A stretch of DNA of 64,000 bases from Membranihabitans maritimus (GCF_021729145.1 NZ_JAJSLW010000010.1:186001-250000); one strand, 5' to 3'. Shown: positions 36,129 to 45,923, counted from the stretch's first letter. Numbers and translations are program-made. The notes: a model not told the origin generated them from the sequence alone.

Positions 36129-36887
36129 TTAAAATTTCTTGTATTCTATGTTTTTATATTGGACTTTCATAGGTGGGCCTTTGTGTACCTGAAATCCCAG
36201 GTGCCCTTTTGATTTCCGGTGTTCGGCATCTTCATCGGTTACTTCGCTCATTAGGACACCGTTTACGTAATGCTTGAGATTGTTCCCTTCCGCTATAATG
36301 TGGAGGGAATTCCAGTCCCCTTGATTGATTTTGGACTTGAGTTCTTCATTGTCACCCAGGTAACTGGTAATAGTAGGATCTTGCCCTGGTTTCAAGACGG
36401 ATTGTTCCCCTCTTTTGGCCAAAAAAGCCCGTCCTCTTTCTTCGTAGTTTTGTCCTGTATACGTATTTTTTCCATCGATATCTGCCTGGTATCCCTTTAA
36501 TGCAAATTCGGGATCTGACAACTCTTCACTTCTGTAATTGATTCCCGAATTACCATTTTCCGTAATTTTGAAGTCTACTTTTAATTCAAAATCCCCGGGC
36601 ATTTCTTCTCTCCAAATCAGGAATGTGTTTGCTTCCAGTGGATTATCTTCGGTCAATTCTCCTACTATCGAGCCGTTTTCAACTTTCCAGTAATCCGTAT
36701 CCCCTTCCCAGCCGCTTAAGTCGGAACCATTGAATATAGGGTTGAAATCCTTCGTAGAAATTTCCATTTTTTCCTCTGGGGCTTCAGCGGTAGCGTTTGA
36801 CCCGGAATTGTTGCAATTCCAGAATAATAGTGGTAATGAAAGGAGAAAATATTTGGTCAGGATGCTATATGGTTTCGTATGTATCAT
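36129..36887 (-). CDS. DUF1080 (3-keto-disaccharide hydrolase domain) lipoprotein
   Basis: This 252-residue secreted lipoprotein has a signal ending in LLFWNC (about Cys25), then a concanavalin-like jelly roll with FNPIFNGSDLSGWEGDTDYW, NGNSGINYRSEEL and DWNSLHIIAEGNNLKHYVNG. DUF1080 proteins have been shown in Bacteroidota to cleave 3-keto glycosides after oxidation of the sugar. Lying 25 bp after a cytochrome/dehydrogenase-type gene and upstream of isomerases and a Gfo/Idh enzyme, it fits that role well. Activity on any particular glycoside is not shown here. Confidence 0.88.
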   Translation of the reverse strand: MIHTKPYSILTKYFLLSLPLLFWNCNNSGSNATAEAPEEKMEISTKDFNPIFNGSDLSGWEGDTDYWKVENGSIVGELTEDNPLEANTFLIWREEMPGDFELKVDFKITENGNSGINYRSEELSDPEFALKGYQADIDGKNTYTGQNYEERGRAFLAKRGEQSVLKPGQDPTITSYLGDNEELKSKINQGDWNSLHIIAEGNNLKHYVNGVLMSEVTDEDAEHRKSKGHLGFQVHKGPPMKVQYKNIEYKKF

Positions 36888-36912
36888 TGTGTTTTATATT
36901 TATTTAAAGTCA

Positions 36913-39615
36913 TTAATTGGATGCGGTATATACCTGGTGTTGTTCATTTCCACCAGACATTAGAAAAGCCATTAAGTCTTTGAGTTCATCCTCATTCAGG
37001 CTATTAATTAATCTTCCCGGCATCATGGATACGGTTGATTTTTTTATTCGGTCAACAGCTGACTTGGCAATCGTCCTGGTTTCGTCCGGGGCATATGGGT
37101 TTTGGGATACATAGTAATTGTCATCATCTTCATCCTGTATCCTTCCCACTACGGAGCTACCATCGGATAATTCAAACACGGAGGAAGCGTATTGGTCGGA
37201 GATGGCACTATTGGGATCGATTATTTTTTCTATAATATCTTTTTTTGAAAACCGGGTGCCGAGTTGGGTGAGGTCGGGGCCAATATTGTTCCCTTCCCCG
37301 GCGATAGTATGGCAGGATATACAGAGTGCAGCAGCAAACATTTCTTTCCCGTTTTCAAAATCCCTTTTTCCTTCATTTTCTTCGACTATTTTAACCGCCT
37401 CATCGACTTTCCAATTTCTACCGGGCCCTTCGGCTTTTGCCCCTGCTACCAGGCCAAGTCCTTGTTCGTTGATCAATGAATCGCCTGAAATTTCCCCGAA
37501 ATGTTCTTTTTTGTTAGAGGGTACATATTCTAGTGCGGCCTGACGGGCTTTGTTGACAAATCCAATATAACTGTTTCCCCCTTTATAGCTAAAAGCTTCG
37601 TGATACCAGCTAAAATATTCTTCCCTTTGGTCGTTGGTCCATCCTTCCGCTTTTTCACTTAGCATCATACCGTAGTAGGTTTGTTGTGCGGGTGGTAATT
37701 TATTCAACATTTCCCCAATGGTAAGTCCGTACTGGGGGTTCCGAAGAATTAAATCGGAAGCGGCATTGTATTCCTCGGACGGACTGTTTTTAGCTTCTTT
37801 GAGTAAAGCTAATGTCTTGTCTATAGCAGAAGGGGCTTCGAGTTTTATTAACAATTTGCTTAATTGACGGTCCAGGTCCGCGTGATTTGCAGGGAAGTTG
37901 GTATCCAGGTAATCAATTATTACTTTTCTGTTGGCCGGACTGGGTTCTCCAAGTCTGTACATGATGAGTTCCAAAGCTCTTGTCAAATCAATTTTTTGTG
38001 AAGTTGACAAAGCGGTATAATCGATAGTCGTTATCTTTTCAAAAAGATCGTTGCGGGTGCTTTTTTCTCCATGTCTGGCATAGGCTATGGAGCCCAAAAT
38101 AATATTCTCCGGATTTTCTTCTAAAAAGATTTTGTCTTTCCACAAATCAATAGGCTGATGTTCAATTGCGATTCTTGCGGCGAATCGTATAAAACGGTCC
38201 GGGCTACTGAGTAAAGGCCATGCAAAATCAACAGCTTCCTGTCCGGTTTCCCGGTGGTAGGTTTCCAATTGCCTGCGCAGGGCATTCAGTTCCGTTACTT
38301 CGGAAGTCCCTTCTACCGGACGGGTATTAAAATCGGAATAATCCTTATGGTACACCCTGTATAGGTCGGAATCGAGCCTGCGTCCTCCTGTCATGAAATA
38401 AAAAGCGCCATCAGGTCCAATAACCCCGTCTGTCAACGGAAGGGGGAGTCCGGAAACAAATTCTTCCACTTCCGCAGAATAACTGGCACCTTCAGGGCTT
38501 AAATGCATGGCATATACAATTCCGAAACTCCAATCAAAGGCAAACAGTGCTTTTTTGTATTTATCCGGGAATTTGGCTGTTTTTCCATGTAAAACACCTG
38601 TTGGAGATCCCTGTCCCAGGTTCACAATGGCGGGCAGGTTATCCGGAAATGAAGGTCTCCATTTGCCAGTACCTGTGCGCCATCCATATTCACCCCCACT
38701 TACTACCTGGCAAATTCGGGTGGGTCTATACCAGGGCATTCCCAAATCCCATTCCATATCGGAATCATATGTGAACATATCACCGGATTCATTAAAAGCA
38801 ATATCAAAAGGATTTCTAAAACCGACGCAATACAATTCCCATTCATTGGTATTGGGATCGACATTGGCCACCCATCCTCCGGGCGCTTTCCTTTCTGCAG
38901 CATGACCGCGCGGGTCTTTAATGTCCGGAAACAAATTGTCTTCATCCCATACCGGTGGAACGCGATAACTATCCATTTCGGGAATATCCGTATGGTTTCC
39001 GGCGATTACAAAAAGTGATTTTCCATCCGGTGATAATTTTACACTGTGGGGGCCGTGTTCTCCCCACCCTCTCAATTCTTTTAATAGCGTAATATCGTCA
39101 TATTGATCGTCGCCATTCGTGTCTTTGAGCCTGTAGAGTCCGCTTACCTTTTTGGAACCGTCTATCTTTTCTTCTTCTGTTTCGTCGTCGTCATCATCTT
39201 CTTCATTTTCGGGCAGGTAACTGTTGTTGACCATAACATACAAGCTATTGAACGCATACAACAACCCCTGCGCATGCCCCATATTAACATCCAGTTTTTC
39301 TATCTTGGGGGTAAGGCTGTCGGATCCGATTTCCGGAATTTCTAGCCTGAACAGCGAACCGTATTGGTCTGAAGCAATAAGTCGACCTTTGTCATCAAAT
39401 GTCATCGATACCCATGAACCGTTTATACTGTCTATCGGAGAATATAAGTGTTCGGCAGCAAACCCTTTGGAAAGAGTAAGTTTTTGAATTTTCGGGTCAT
39501 CCGATACGGGTTCTTCTTCAGCGTCATGGCTACAGGAGACAAATAAAGCTAAACTACATGTAAGAATCCCCGCGAGCTGGAACGATAACAATCGCTGTCT
39601 TAGTCTTTTATTCAT
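36913..39615 (-). CDS. PVC-type dehydrogenase/cytochrome c lipoprotein (900 aa)
   Basis: This second large lipoprotein (lipobox ALFVSC, about residue 28) has a propeller dehydrogenase-like domain (about 45-440; MTFDDKGRLIASDQYGSLFR, GFRNPFDIAFNESGDMFTYD), an acidic DDDDET loop and a helical region (about 470-700). The C-terminal cytochrome c domain has heme site CISCH (Cys765, Cys768, His769) and a Met in VSMMPGRL. It differs strongly from the 1028-residue protein, so it is not a recent duplicate. It starts the six-gene operon that runs to 31405; the direct repeats at 39699-39716 lie 84 bp upstream. A sugar-oxidising, electron-donating role is inferred from family and context. Confidence 0.85.
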   Translation of the reverse strand: MNKRLRQRLLSFQLAGILTCSLALFVSCSHDAEEEPVSDDPKIQKLTLSKGFAAEHLYSPIDSINGSWVSMTFDDKGRLIASDQYGSLFRLEIPEIGSDSLTPKIEKLDVNMGHAQGLLYAFNSLYVMVNNSYLPENEEDDDDDETEEEKIDGSKKVSGLYRLKDTNGDDQYDDITLLKELRGWGEHGPHSVKLSPDGKSLFVIAGNHTDIPEMDSYRVPPVWDEDNLFPDIKDPRGHAAERKAPGGWVANVDPNTNEWELYCVGFRNPFDIAFNESGDMFTYDSDMEWDLGMPWYRPTRICQVVSGGEYGWRTGTGKWRPSFPDNLPAIVNLGQGSPTGVLHGKTAKFPDKYKKALFAFDWSFGIVYAMHLSPEGASYSAEVEEFVSGLPLPLTDGVIGPDGAFYFMTGGRRLDSDLYRVYHKDYSDFNTRPVEGTSEVTELNALRRQLETYHRETGQEAVDFAWPLLSSPDRFIRFAARIAIEHQPIDLWKDKIFLEENPENIILGSIAYARHGEKSTRNDLFEKITTIDYTALSTSQKIDLTRALELIMYRLGEPSPANRKVIIDYLDTNFPANHADLDRQLSKLLIKLEAPSAIDKTLALLKEAKNSPSEEYNAASDLILRNPQYGLTIGEMLNKLPPAQQTYYGMMLSEKAEGWTNDQREEYFSWYHEAFSYKGGNSYIGFVNKARQAALEYVPSNKKEHFGEISGDSLINEQGLGLVAGAKAEGPGRNWKVDEAVKIVEENEGKRDFENGKEMFAAALCISCHTIAGEGNNIGPDLTQLGTRFSKKDIIEKIIDPNSAISDQYASSVFELSDGSSVVGRIQDEDDDNYYVSQNPYAPDETRTIAKSAVDRIKKSTVSMMPGRLINSLNEDELKDLMAFLMSGGNEQHQVYTASN

Positions 39616-39698
39616 TGGTTGTTTTTTAATATTATTATTGCAAATATGAAAAATTTACAATAATCGATTAATAAATATAAATCTACCAATAGAAAACA

Positions 39699-39716
39699 CT
39701 TTCCTATGCTTTCCTA
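39699..39716. promoter_or_regulatory. CTTTCCTA direct repeat, 10-bp period
   Basis: CTTTCCTA at 39699-39706 is repeated exactly at 39709-39716, 84 bases before the 900-residue cytochrome gene. The 16-base core TTTCCTATGCTTTCCT differs at one position from the pair near 7452. The remaining part of 39616-39976 is AT-rich and without a gene. Confidence 0.45.
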
Positions 39717-39921
39717 ATTAGTATTTTATTGTTTTGTTTTGATTTTGAAAATGATATTTTATTTTGTGTGTTGTTCTTATCTATAGTTAAGGTAGTGTTT
39801 TGGGTGGAAATATTTAGAATTTCCGACTTTTATTCTTTGTCTAGCTTGTATTAAGGTTTTGGTAATTGTGAACATGCTTTCATGAAACTGTTTTTAGAGT
39901 ACTTAACAGGATAATAAAAAG

Positions 39922-39953
39922 AAAGGGCATTTTTCAGTATGAAAATGCCCTTT
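39922..39953 (-). terminator. rho-independent terminator after SusD locus 2
   Basis: A perfect 12-bp stem (AAAGGGCATTTT at 39922-39933 with its inverse at 39942-39953) encloses an 8-base loop. On the minus strand it is followed by CTTTTTATTATCC. It begins 24 bp after the SusD stop and so separates the SusC/D transcript from the cytochrome operon downstream. Confidence 0.85.
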
Positions 39954-39976
39954 GTAAGAGGTCTTGTATTATACAT

Positions 39977-41482
39977 TTAGAAGTAAGGGCTAAGGGCTGC
40001 CTCATCCGCCGGGAGACCATAGTATACTTCTATATTGTTGAAGGCATTACCACGTGGTTCGGTGCCTTCGGGGTAATAATAGTCCAGGGGGTTATTTATT
40101 ATTCTCTGGCCGTAGGCGGTAATTACCTCGATTAACCTTCCGGTCCGGGCAAGGTCAAAATATCTTTTGTTTTCAAAAGCCAGTTCTACTCTTCTCTCTT
40201 TGTAGATTGCTGTTCTCATAGCATCCTGTCCGCTTGCTTCTGTGTCTCCTAATCCGGCACGGTTTCTCACCTGATTGAGGTAGTTAGCTGCTTCTGCAGT
40301 ATTTCCTTGTTCATTCAATACTTCTGCCATGAATAATAATACTTCTGCGTAACGATAAACCGGCCAATTCATACCGTGGTTGTTGTGTTGTGAGTGTTCC
40401 TTGGCGTATTTGTTGATAATTGGATATACCTTGTTTTCTCGTTCACTGCCACTTAGGGTCACGTATGAAACGGAAACATCTAACCTTTCGTCTCCTTCTT
40501 CGTATGCAGCTATGACATCCGGTGTGGGTATATTATTCCCTTCTGCAGTCAGCGGTTGTGGGTTGGACGTTCCGGTAATTTCAACCAATTCATCTTGTGT
40601 CATTGGTCTGGGCATGAATGAGTATAAAAAGTTTCCGGCCAATCCGTCCGATCCTTCTTTAAACTGAATTTCAAATATGGATTCGATGTTATTTTTGTTC
40701 CCTGTGTTGGTTGAGAATACATTGGAATAATCCGGGATCAATTCGTATTCTCCACTACTTATCACCTGGCTAAGAGCCGATCCTGCTTCGTTCCATTTTT
40801 TTTGATTGATGTAGACATTTGCCAGTAAGGTATTGGCTGCACCTGAAGTTGCTCTACCTGGTTCTTGTTGTGATTTTGGAAGTAATAATTGTGCTGCCTG
40901 ACTGACATCTTGTTCGATCTGGGCATATATTTCCGGTGCTTCTGAAAGTGGCAGTGCTGCTTCTTCTCTTTGCGTTACCGGTGTAAGGTGCAATGGTGCC
41001 TTGTTGAAGTATCGGACCAATTCAAAATAAGCATATCCCCTTAAAAATAAAGCCTGACCCTTTAGGTTGTCTTTTGACTCTTGTGGAATATCCGCTTCAT
41101 CAATCAAAGCGATTATCTGATTGGCACGAGCGATGATCTGATAGTCGAGCCTGTATTGGTTAAGAACATGGGTGTTTGAGGTTATCCCATCATTGGTAGG
41201 TAATGCAAAGTCGGCAATGTCTTCTTGTTGTTCGGTAGCTCCGAATAAAGGATTTCTTGCATAGTATGTATTATCAGAATGCATTTCGCCCAATAACCAC
41301 GCCCTGTCATTGGCAATTGGACGAAGTGGTGCGTAGGTAGCATTTACAGCTTGTTCGAAATCGGATTCGGTTTGAAAGAACGTAGCTGAACTCAGTGCGG
41401 TTTCAGGATATATTTCCAGAAAGTCATCACAGCTAGTGCTAAATATTAAAATTATGAATATATAGAATATGTAATTTTTCAT
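39977..41482 (-). CDS. SusD/RagB family lipoprotein (locus 2)
   Basis: This 501-residue glycan-binding lipoprotein has signal MKNYIFYIFIILIFSTSC (Cys18), then FLEIYPETALSSATFFQTES and the EQAVNATYAPLRPI helix typical of SusD. The C-terminal domain shows KERRVELAFENKRYFDLART. It pairs with the SusC 32 bp upstream. A strong terminator follows. It has no enzyme gene in the same transcript, so its substrate must be guessed from the downstream oxidative operon. Confidence 0.95.
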   Translation of the reverse strand: MKNYIFYIFIILIFSTSCDDFLEIYPETALSSATFFQTESDFEQAVNATYAPLRPIANDRAWLLGEMHSDNTYYARNPLFGATEQQEDIADFALPTNDGITSNTHVLNQYRLDYQIIARANQIIALIDEADIPQESKDNLKGQALFLRGYAYFELVRYFNKAPLHLTPVTQREEAALPLSEAPEIYAQIEQDVSQAAQLLLPKSQQEPGRATSGAANTLLANVYINQKKWNEAGSALSQVISSGEYELIPDYSNVFSTNTGNKNNIESIFEIQFKEGSDGLAGNFLYSFMPRPMTQDELVEITGTSNPQPLTAEGNNIPTPDVIAAYEEGDERLDVSVSYVTLSGSERENKVYPIINKYAKEHSQHNNHGMNWPVYRYAEVLLFMAEVLNEQGNTAEAANYLNQVRNRAGLGDTEASGQDAMRTAIYKERRVELAFENKRYFDLARTGRLIEVITAYGQRIINNPLDYYYPEGTEPRGNAFNNIEVYYGLPADEAALSPYF

Positions 41483-41514
41483 TATTTGTATTTTTCTATT
41501 TGTTCAAAAATGAG

Positions 41515-44500
41515 TTAGAAGTTGAAATTTGCTCCGATGGTGGTGATTACAGGAACGGGATAACTAACAATATCTACGCCCTGGCTCAAATTTCCTCCGT
41601 CTCCTTCACCATCGGGTTGAACGCTTGTTTCCGGGTTGGAACCACCCCAATAACTTGTGAAAGTATATGCGTTTTGGATAGAAGCGTATAACCGGAGTGA
41701 ACGAAATACTCTATTTTCTTTGTTTAAAGTATATCCCAGGGTAATGTTCCTAATTGAAAAGTAGGAAGCATCGGCAACAAAACGGCTGTTCATCCAGTCC
41801 CTTTCTATACCGGTTACATTTCCTCCTCCTACTGTCGTTCCAAAGAACCCATCACCGGGATCTTCTTCTGATCGGAATCGATCTTCTACTCGTTTTACCA
41901 GATTGAAAACGCCGTCAAGATTAGCAGTACTGTATAAGTGGCGCATAAGTAATTGGTTGCCATGAGATCCCGATGTAGTGATACTTAAGTCCCAGTCTTT
42001 GTATCTGAGATTGTTTACTAATCCATAAACGAATTTCGGAAATGGGTTTCCAATAATAGTTCGATCATCATCGTCCCCACCATTTGTTATTATACCATCG
42101 TTATTTAGGTCAAGAAGTTTTATGCTTCCGACTGTTGACCGCCCTGGAACCTGTGGTGAACTGTCAAGATCTTCCTGGTTGAGGTAAACTCCATCGGCGA
42201 CATGTCCGTAAAATTGTCCGAAAGGCTGGCCGACCTGGGTGATATGAAATCGACCGTATACCCGGTCTATTCCTTCTGCGAGGGAAAGGACTTTATTTCG
42301 GTTGAAGGAAATATTGGCGTTTGTGGTCCAACTTAGTTCCCCGGTAAGATTTCTTGATACCACGGCGAACTCATGGCCCCAGAATTTAATTTCCCCAATA
42401 TTGTCGTTGAAATTGGTGAATCCTGATTCCTGTGCTACCTGCACGCTGTACAATAGATTGGTTGTGTTTTTTACGTAATAGTCGTAAATGAACTGGAATC
42501 GGTCATTTAAAATTCCCACATCCAATCCGATATCAAATTGCTTGGTGGTTTCCCACCCCAGATTGCTATTGGCTAGCGATGTTACGGCAGCTCCAGGTGC
42601 GATATTGTCGCCGAAAGCTACATTGACGGTATTATTAATTAGTGCATATTGAGTGTAATTTCCGATATTATTGTTGCCGGTGATTCCATAACTTGCCCGC
42701 GCTTTGGCAAATGAAATGGCCGGTATCGCGTCCATAAAGCCCTCATCGGAAAATACCCATCCTAAAGATGCAGATGGGAAAATTCCCCAACGGTTGTCTG
42801 CTCCGAACCGGGAAGAACCATCACCGCGGATGGATGCTGTTAGTAGGTATTTCCCTTGGTAATTATAAGTGAGGCGAGACAACAATGATGCGAGGCTCCA
42901 CTCGTCAACGGCACTGAAAGTACCACCTCTATCTATATTGATACCTCCCTGGATAGATGGTATCCTGTCATCTGCGTAAGTGTTGGTACTAATTCGGGAA
43001 AATTCCCTACGTAATTTCTGAATAGTAAATCCACCAAGCAATTCGAAATTATGGTCTCCAAAGCTTTGGTTGTATGTGGCATAGTTTTCATTTAACCAAC
43101 CGAACTCCTGGTAGTTGCTGCGATTAGAAGAAGCTGTAGTTGGTATTGCTACATTAATTTGATTGGTGGCTGTGGACGGGTTGAAGAAGAAAAACTTTGA
43201 ATTTTCCAATTGTGCATTAAAAGTCGATTTTAGGGTTAAATTTTTAAATGGAGAATATTCAATGAAGGCGTTGGATAAAAGATTGATCTCTTTGGTCTCA
43301 TTGGTGATTTCTTCCGAGGCTCTTACCCAATTGGGATACGCAAATATATTTCCTGTTTCGGCAGGGAAGCGGTTAAACTTTGTCAATTCTCCGTTTTCGT
43401 CATAAATGGGCATTATCGGCCACGTGTGTAATGCGTTGAATAATATCCCTGTTCCTCTTTCTCCATCTGTTCTGGGAGTATTATCAAATACGTATTGTGG
43501 TGCCAGGTTGAATCCTATTCGAACTTGATCCGATACATCATAATCTGCATTCATTCTCAGGGAGTAACGATTGTATTCAGAGTTAATAACTACTCCTTGT
43601 TGGTCAAATACTCCGGCAACTAATGAAGTTCGTGAGTCGTCTTTATTCGAAGTTATCGTGAGATTGTAACTTTGCATTGGAGCATCTCGCAATACAGCAT
43701 CATACCAGTCGTTGGTCTTTCCTTCGTAATCCGAAGGGTTTTGGAATGCTGCCGGTACGGGATCGCCCTGATCTTCGTAATATTCCTTTTTGAACTGGGC
43801 GAATTCTACGGCATTCATCATTTCCAGCCGATTGTACTCAGGCACAGTTTGCATGCCGACATAAGTGTTGAAGCTAACATTAGTTTGTCCTGGCTTACCT
43901 TTTTTGGTTGTAATCAATACTACTCCGTTAGCGGCCCTTGAACCATAGAGCGAAGTAGATGCAGCGTCTTTCAGAACAGAGATATCTTCTATTTCATCCG
44001 GGTTTAGATTGTTTATGTCTCCGGTAATCGGAAATCCATCAATGACGTAGAGAGGGTCACTTCCACCTGAAACCGAGAGTTGCCCACGGATTCTGACGGA
44101 CATGCCCTGGCCGGGTTTCCCGGTCGTTTGGTTAATCTGTACACCGGAAAGCCTTCCTTGTAGCTTTTGAGAAACTTGCGAGACCGGCAAATCTTTGAAT
44201 TCTTCGGCATCCAGGGATTGGACCGATCCGGTAACTTCCCGTTTTACCTGGCTTCCGTATCCTACGACGACTACTTCATCCAGCATTTCTGAATTATTTT
44301 CAAGCGTGATTGTTAGTTCGGAAGATTCTGATTCAATAGGGACTTCTTGTGTAACATAACCGACGTAAGAAATGATCAGAACATCTCCTGAATTGACGCC
44401 TTCAATTGTGAATTGGCCGTCAAAATCCGTAGCGGTTCCTGTAGATTTCCCCTTGATTTGGATATTTACTCCGATCAAAGGTTCACCTTCGCTGTCCACT

Positions 44501-44658
44501 ACAGTACCTGAGACAGGGAAGGGGTTAACAGGGACATAGTTGTTGATTGAGTAATCGGATAACAGAGGGAGTCCTGCTTCGGTGGAAATTAAAAATGTGC
44601 ATAAAAATGCAAGCACATACAAATACTTTTGTGTTGAATAAGTCTGTAATCTTTTCAT
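41515..44658 (-). CDS. SusC/RagA family TonB-linked transporter (locus 2)
   Basis: This 1047-residue outer-membrane importer has a signal peptide to about residue 30 and a CarboxypepD_reg-like domain (VSGTVVDSEGEPLIGVNIQI). The signature EVVVVGYGSQVKREVTGSVQ and a plug with SGGSDPLYVIDGFPITGD follow, and a complete barrel ends IGANFNF. There is no STN domain, so control is not through FecR. It is followed by SusD and a terminator; the upstream gap carries CCCTAT repeats 10 bp apart. Confidence 0.96.
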   Translation of the reverse strand: MKRLQTYSTQKYLYVLAFLCTFLISTEAGLPLLSDYSINNYVPVNPFPVSGTVVDSEGEPLIGVNIQIKGKSTGTATDFDGQFTIEGVNSGDVLIISYVGYVTQEVPIESESSELTITLENNSEMLDEVVVVGYGSQVKREVTGSVQSLDAEEFKDLPVSQVSQKLQGRLSGVQINQTTGKPGQGMSVRIRGQLSVSGGSDPLYVIDGFPITGDINNLNPDEIEDISVLKDAASTSLYGSRAANGVVLITTKKGKPGQTNVSFNTYVGMQTVPEYNRLEMMNAVEFAQFKKEYYEDQGDPVPAAFQNPSDYEGKTNDWYDAVLRDAPMQSYNLTITSNKDDSRTSLVAGVFDQQGVVINSEYNRYSLRMNADYDVSDQVRIGFNLAPQYVFDNTPRTDGERGTGILFNALHTWPIMPIYDENGELTKFNRFPAETGNIFAYPNWVRASEEITNETKEINLLSNAFIEYSPFKNLTLKSTFNAQLENSKFFFFNPSTATNQINVAIPTTASSNRSNYQEFGWLNENYATYNQSFGDHNFELLGGFTIQKLRREFSRISTNTYADDRIPSIQGGINIDRGGTFSAVDEWSLASLLSRLTYNYQGKYLLTASIRGDGSSRFGADNRWGIFPSASLGWVFSDEGFMDAIPAISFAKARASYGITGNNNIGNYTQYALINNTVNVAFGDNIAPGAAVTSLANSNLGWETTKQFDIGLDVGILNDRFQFIYDYYVKNTTNLLYSVQVAQESGFTNFNDNIGEIKFWGHEFAVVSRNLTGELSWTTNANISFNRNKVLSLAEGIDRVYGRFHITQVGQPFGQFYGHVADGVYLNQEDLDSSPQVPGRSTVGSIKLLDLNNDGIITNGGDDDDRTIIGNPFPKFVYGLVNNLRYKDWDLSITTSGSHGNQLLMRHLYSTANLDGVFNLVKRVEDRFRSEEDPGDGFFGTTVGGGNVTGIERDWMNSRFVADASYFSIRNITLGYTLNKENRVFRSLRLYASIQNAYTFTSYWGGSNPETSVQPDGEGDGGNLSQGVDIVSYPVPVITTIGANFNF

Positions 44659-45141
44659 AAAAATTTATATTACCTATTTTACAATATTGTATTCAATTGA
44701 ATATACCCTATCCATCCCTATTATATTTCTAATAGAGTGTGGAGTCGGAAAAGCCTATTTATCGGCAAAATTCTTTACGGATTGCTTGCCGAATAATTTC
44801 ACTTTGGGGATTAGCTTTGATTATTCTGTAGTTAGTAAATTCTTTGTAAATATTAAGTGTTAAAATTACATAAATCAATATGATTTACTTTCGTAGACTT
44901 ACCTATGTTTTTAAAATTTTGTTTTATGTTGTGTGTTTTGTGCTTTTTTATAGTTTGATTTAAATCATATATTTCGTGATTTTAGTTGTGTTTTATTGTT
45001 TATGCGTAATTAAATACTGTGGCAGAATAGGGGCGTTGTGTTGATTGAATTTGGATATGAAGTATACGGTTAAAACCTTTGCCTGCTTAGTTCTTTGCCT
45101 GTTCAGATAAAAAGATCGAGTTGGGTGTAAGGCTTTTGATA
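44659..45141. other. AT-rich gap upstream of SusC locus 2
   Basis: This 483-bp gap contains a 12-bp palindrome TACAATATTGTA and two CCCTAT units at 44706-44711 and 44716-44721, again 10 bp apart, about 50 bp before SusC. A 17-codon plus-strand frame from 45057 looks like a bare signal peptide (MKYTVKTFACLVLCLFR) and is not called as a gene. No other feature is visible. Confidence 0.45.
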
Positions 45142-45473
45142 TTATCTTGCAATAGGTACTTCCTGGTCTACGATGGAAATTCCTGTTTTTAAGATTTCGG
45201 AAATTACCGGATTTTGCGAATTTTTTGGCAAAGTAGCCTGAAGTTCGGATTTAGAAAATGGATGGGGTTCAATCAATAATTCATCATCTTTTTTCATTAT
45301 CATCAATTCTATTTGCCGGTCCAAAGCATCTTCTATGTCTTCAAACACAATTGCCAAATCAATATCACTATCCCTGTGCGGTTTTCCACTGGCAAAAGAA
45401 CCGAAAAGAATTGCTTCTTCAATAGGGTACTTTTTACGTATTGCTTTTTTTCTAAAGCTCTTTTTTGATCCAC
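45142..45473 (-). pseudogene. MNT-type nucleotidyltransferase antitoxin, frameshifted
   Basis: The frame ending at 45142 encodes a minimal nucleotidyltransferase with the catalytic pattern GSFASGKPHRDSDIDLAIVF (GS-x10-DxD intact). Its only early start is inside the domain. In another frame a GTG at 45473 gives VDQKRALE; adding one A to the run of seven at 45445-45451 joins the two as KKAIRKKYPIEEAILFGS. So a single-base loss in a homopolymer separates start and catalytic core. It overlaps the tail of the HEPN partner, as in normal HEPN/MNT pairs, where it AMPylates the HEPN toxin. Confidence 0.7.
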
Positions 45474-45840
45474 GTTCGCAAGGTTTTAAAAATTAAAACC
45501 CATTCATTGGTGTAGTCTCTGGTACATTTTTTATAAAACTTCTGTTGATAACTGTCGTACCTTGTCTGCAAATTAAACGTTGTAATTGTATCCAAATAGC
45601 GTTTAATACTCTTTATTCTCAATCACGAGATTGGATAACTTTGCCAATCTTCGTAAATCATGAGTGCGGTGTGCATGACCATCTGAATTTTTACAATCAA
45701 AGCCTTTAATAATCTTTTAATTACAAGGTGTCCAATGAATAAAGACCAATGATATTCTTTTTTCTCATATAAGTGAATCATGGTTTCAAAGTCTCTATCT
45801 GAAGATTCAATCCAATAATTAATAATTTTTCTTTATCCAG
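45452..45840 (-). pseudogene. HEPN-domain toxin, multiply frameshifted
   Basis: Reading the minus strand from 45840 and switching frames gives a clear HEPN protein: DKEKLLNYWIESSDRDFETM, HWSLFIGHLVIKRLLKALIV, then HRTHDLRRLAKLSNLVIEN, LDTITTFNLQTRYDSYQQKF and KTLRTWIKKEL with a stop at 45452. About four frame changes are needed, each explained by one base missing from a short A or T run. The expected ATG is CTG. It is thus beyond repair. The MNT antitoxin overlaps its tail. None of this is visible as a single open frame. Confidence 0.72.
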
Positions 45841-45923
45841 TTTATCAGAAATAATACATTGAGTTAGAAACGGGAAACAAAGTTCCGAATATCTTCGGTA
45901 ATTTTGTGACTTCACATTTGAGT

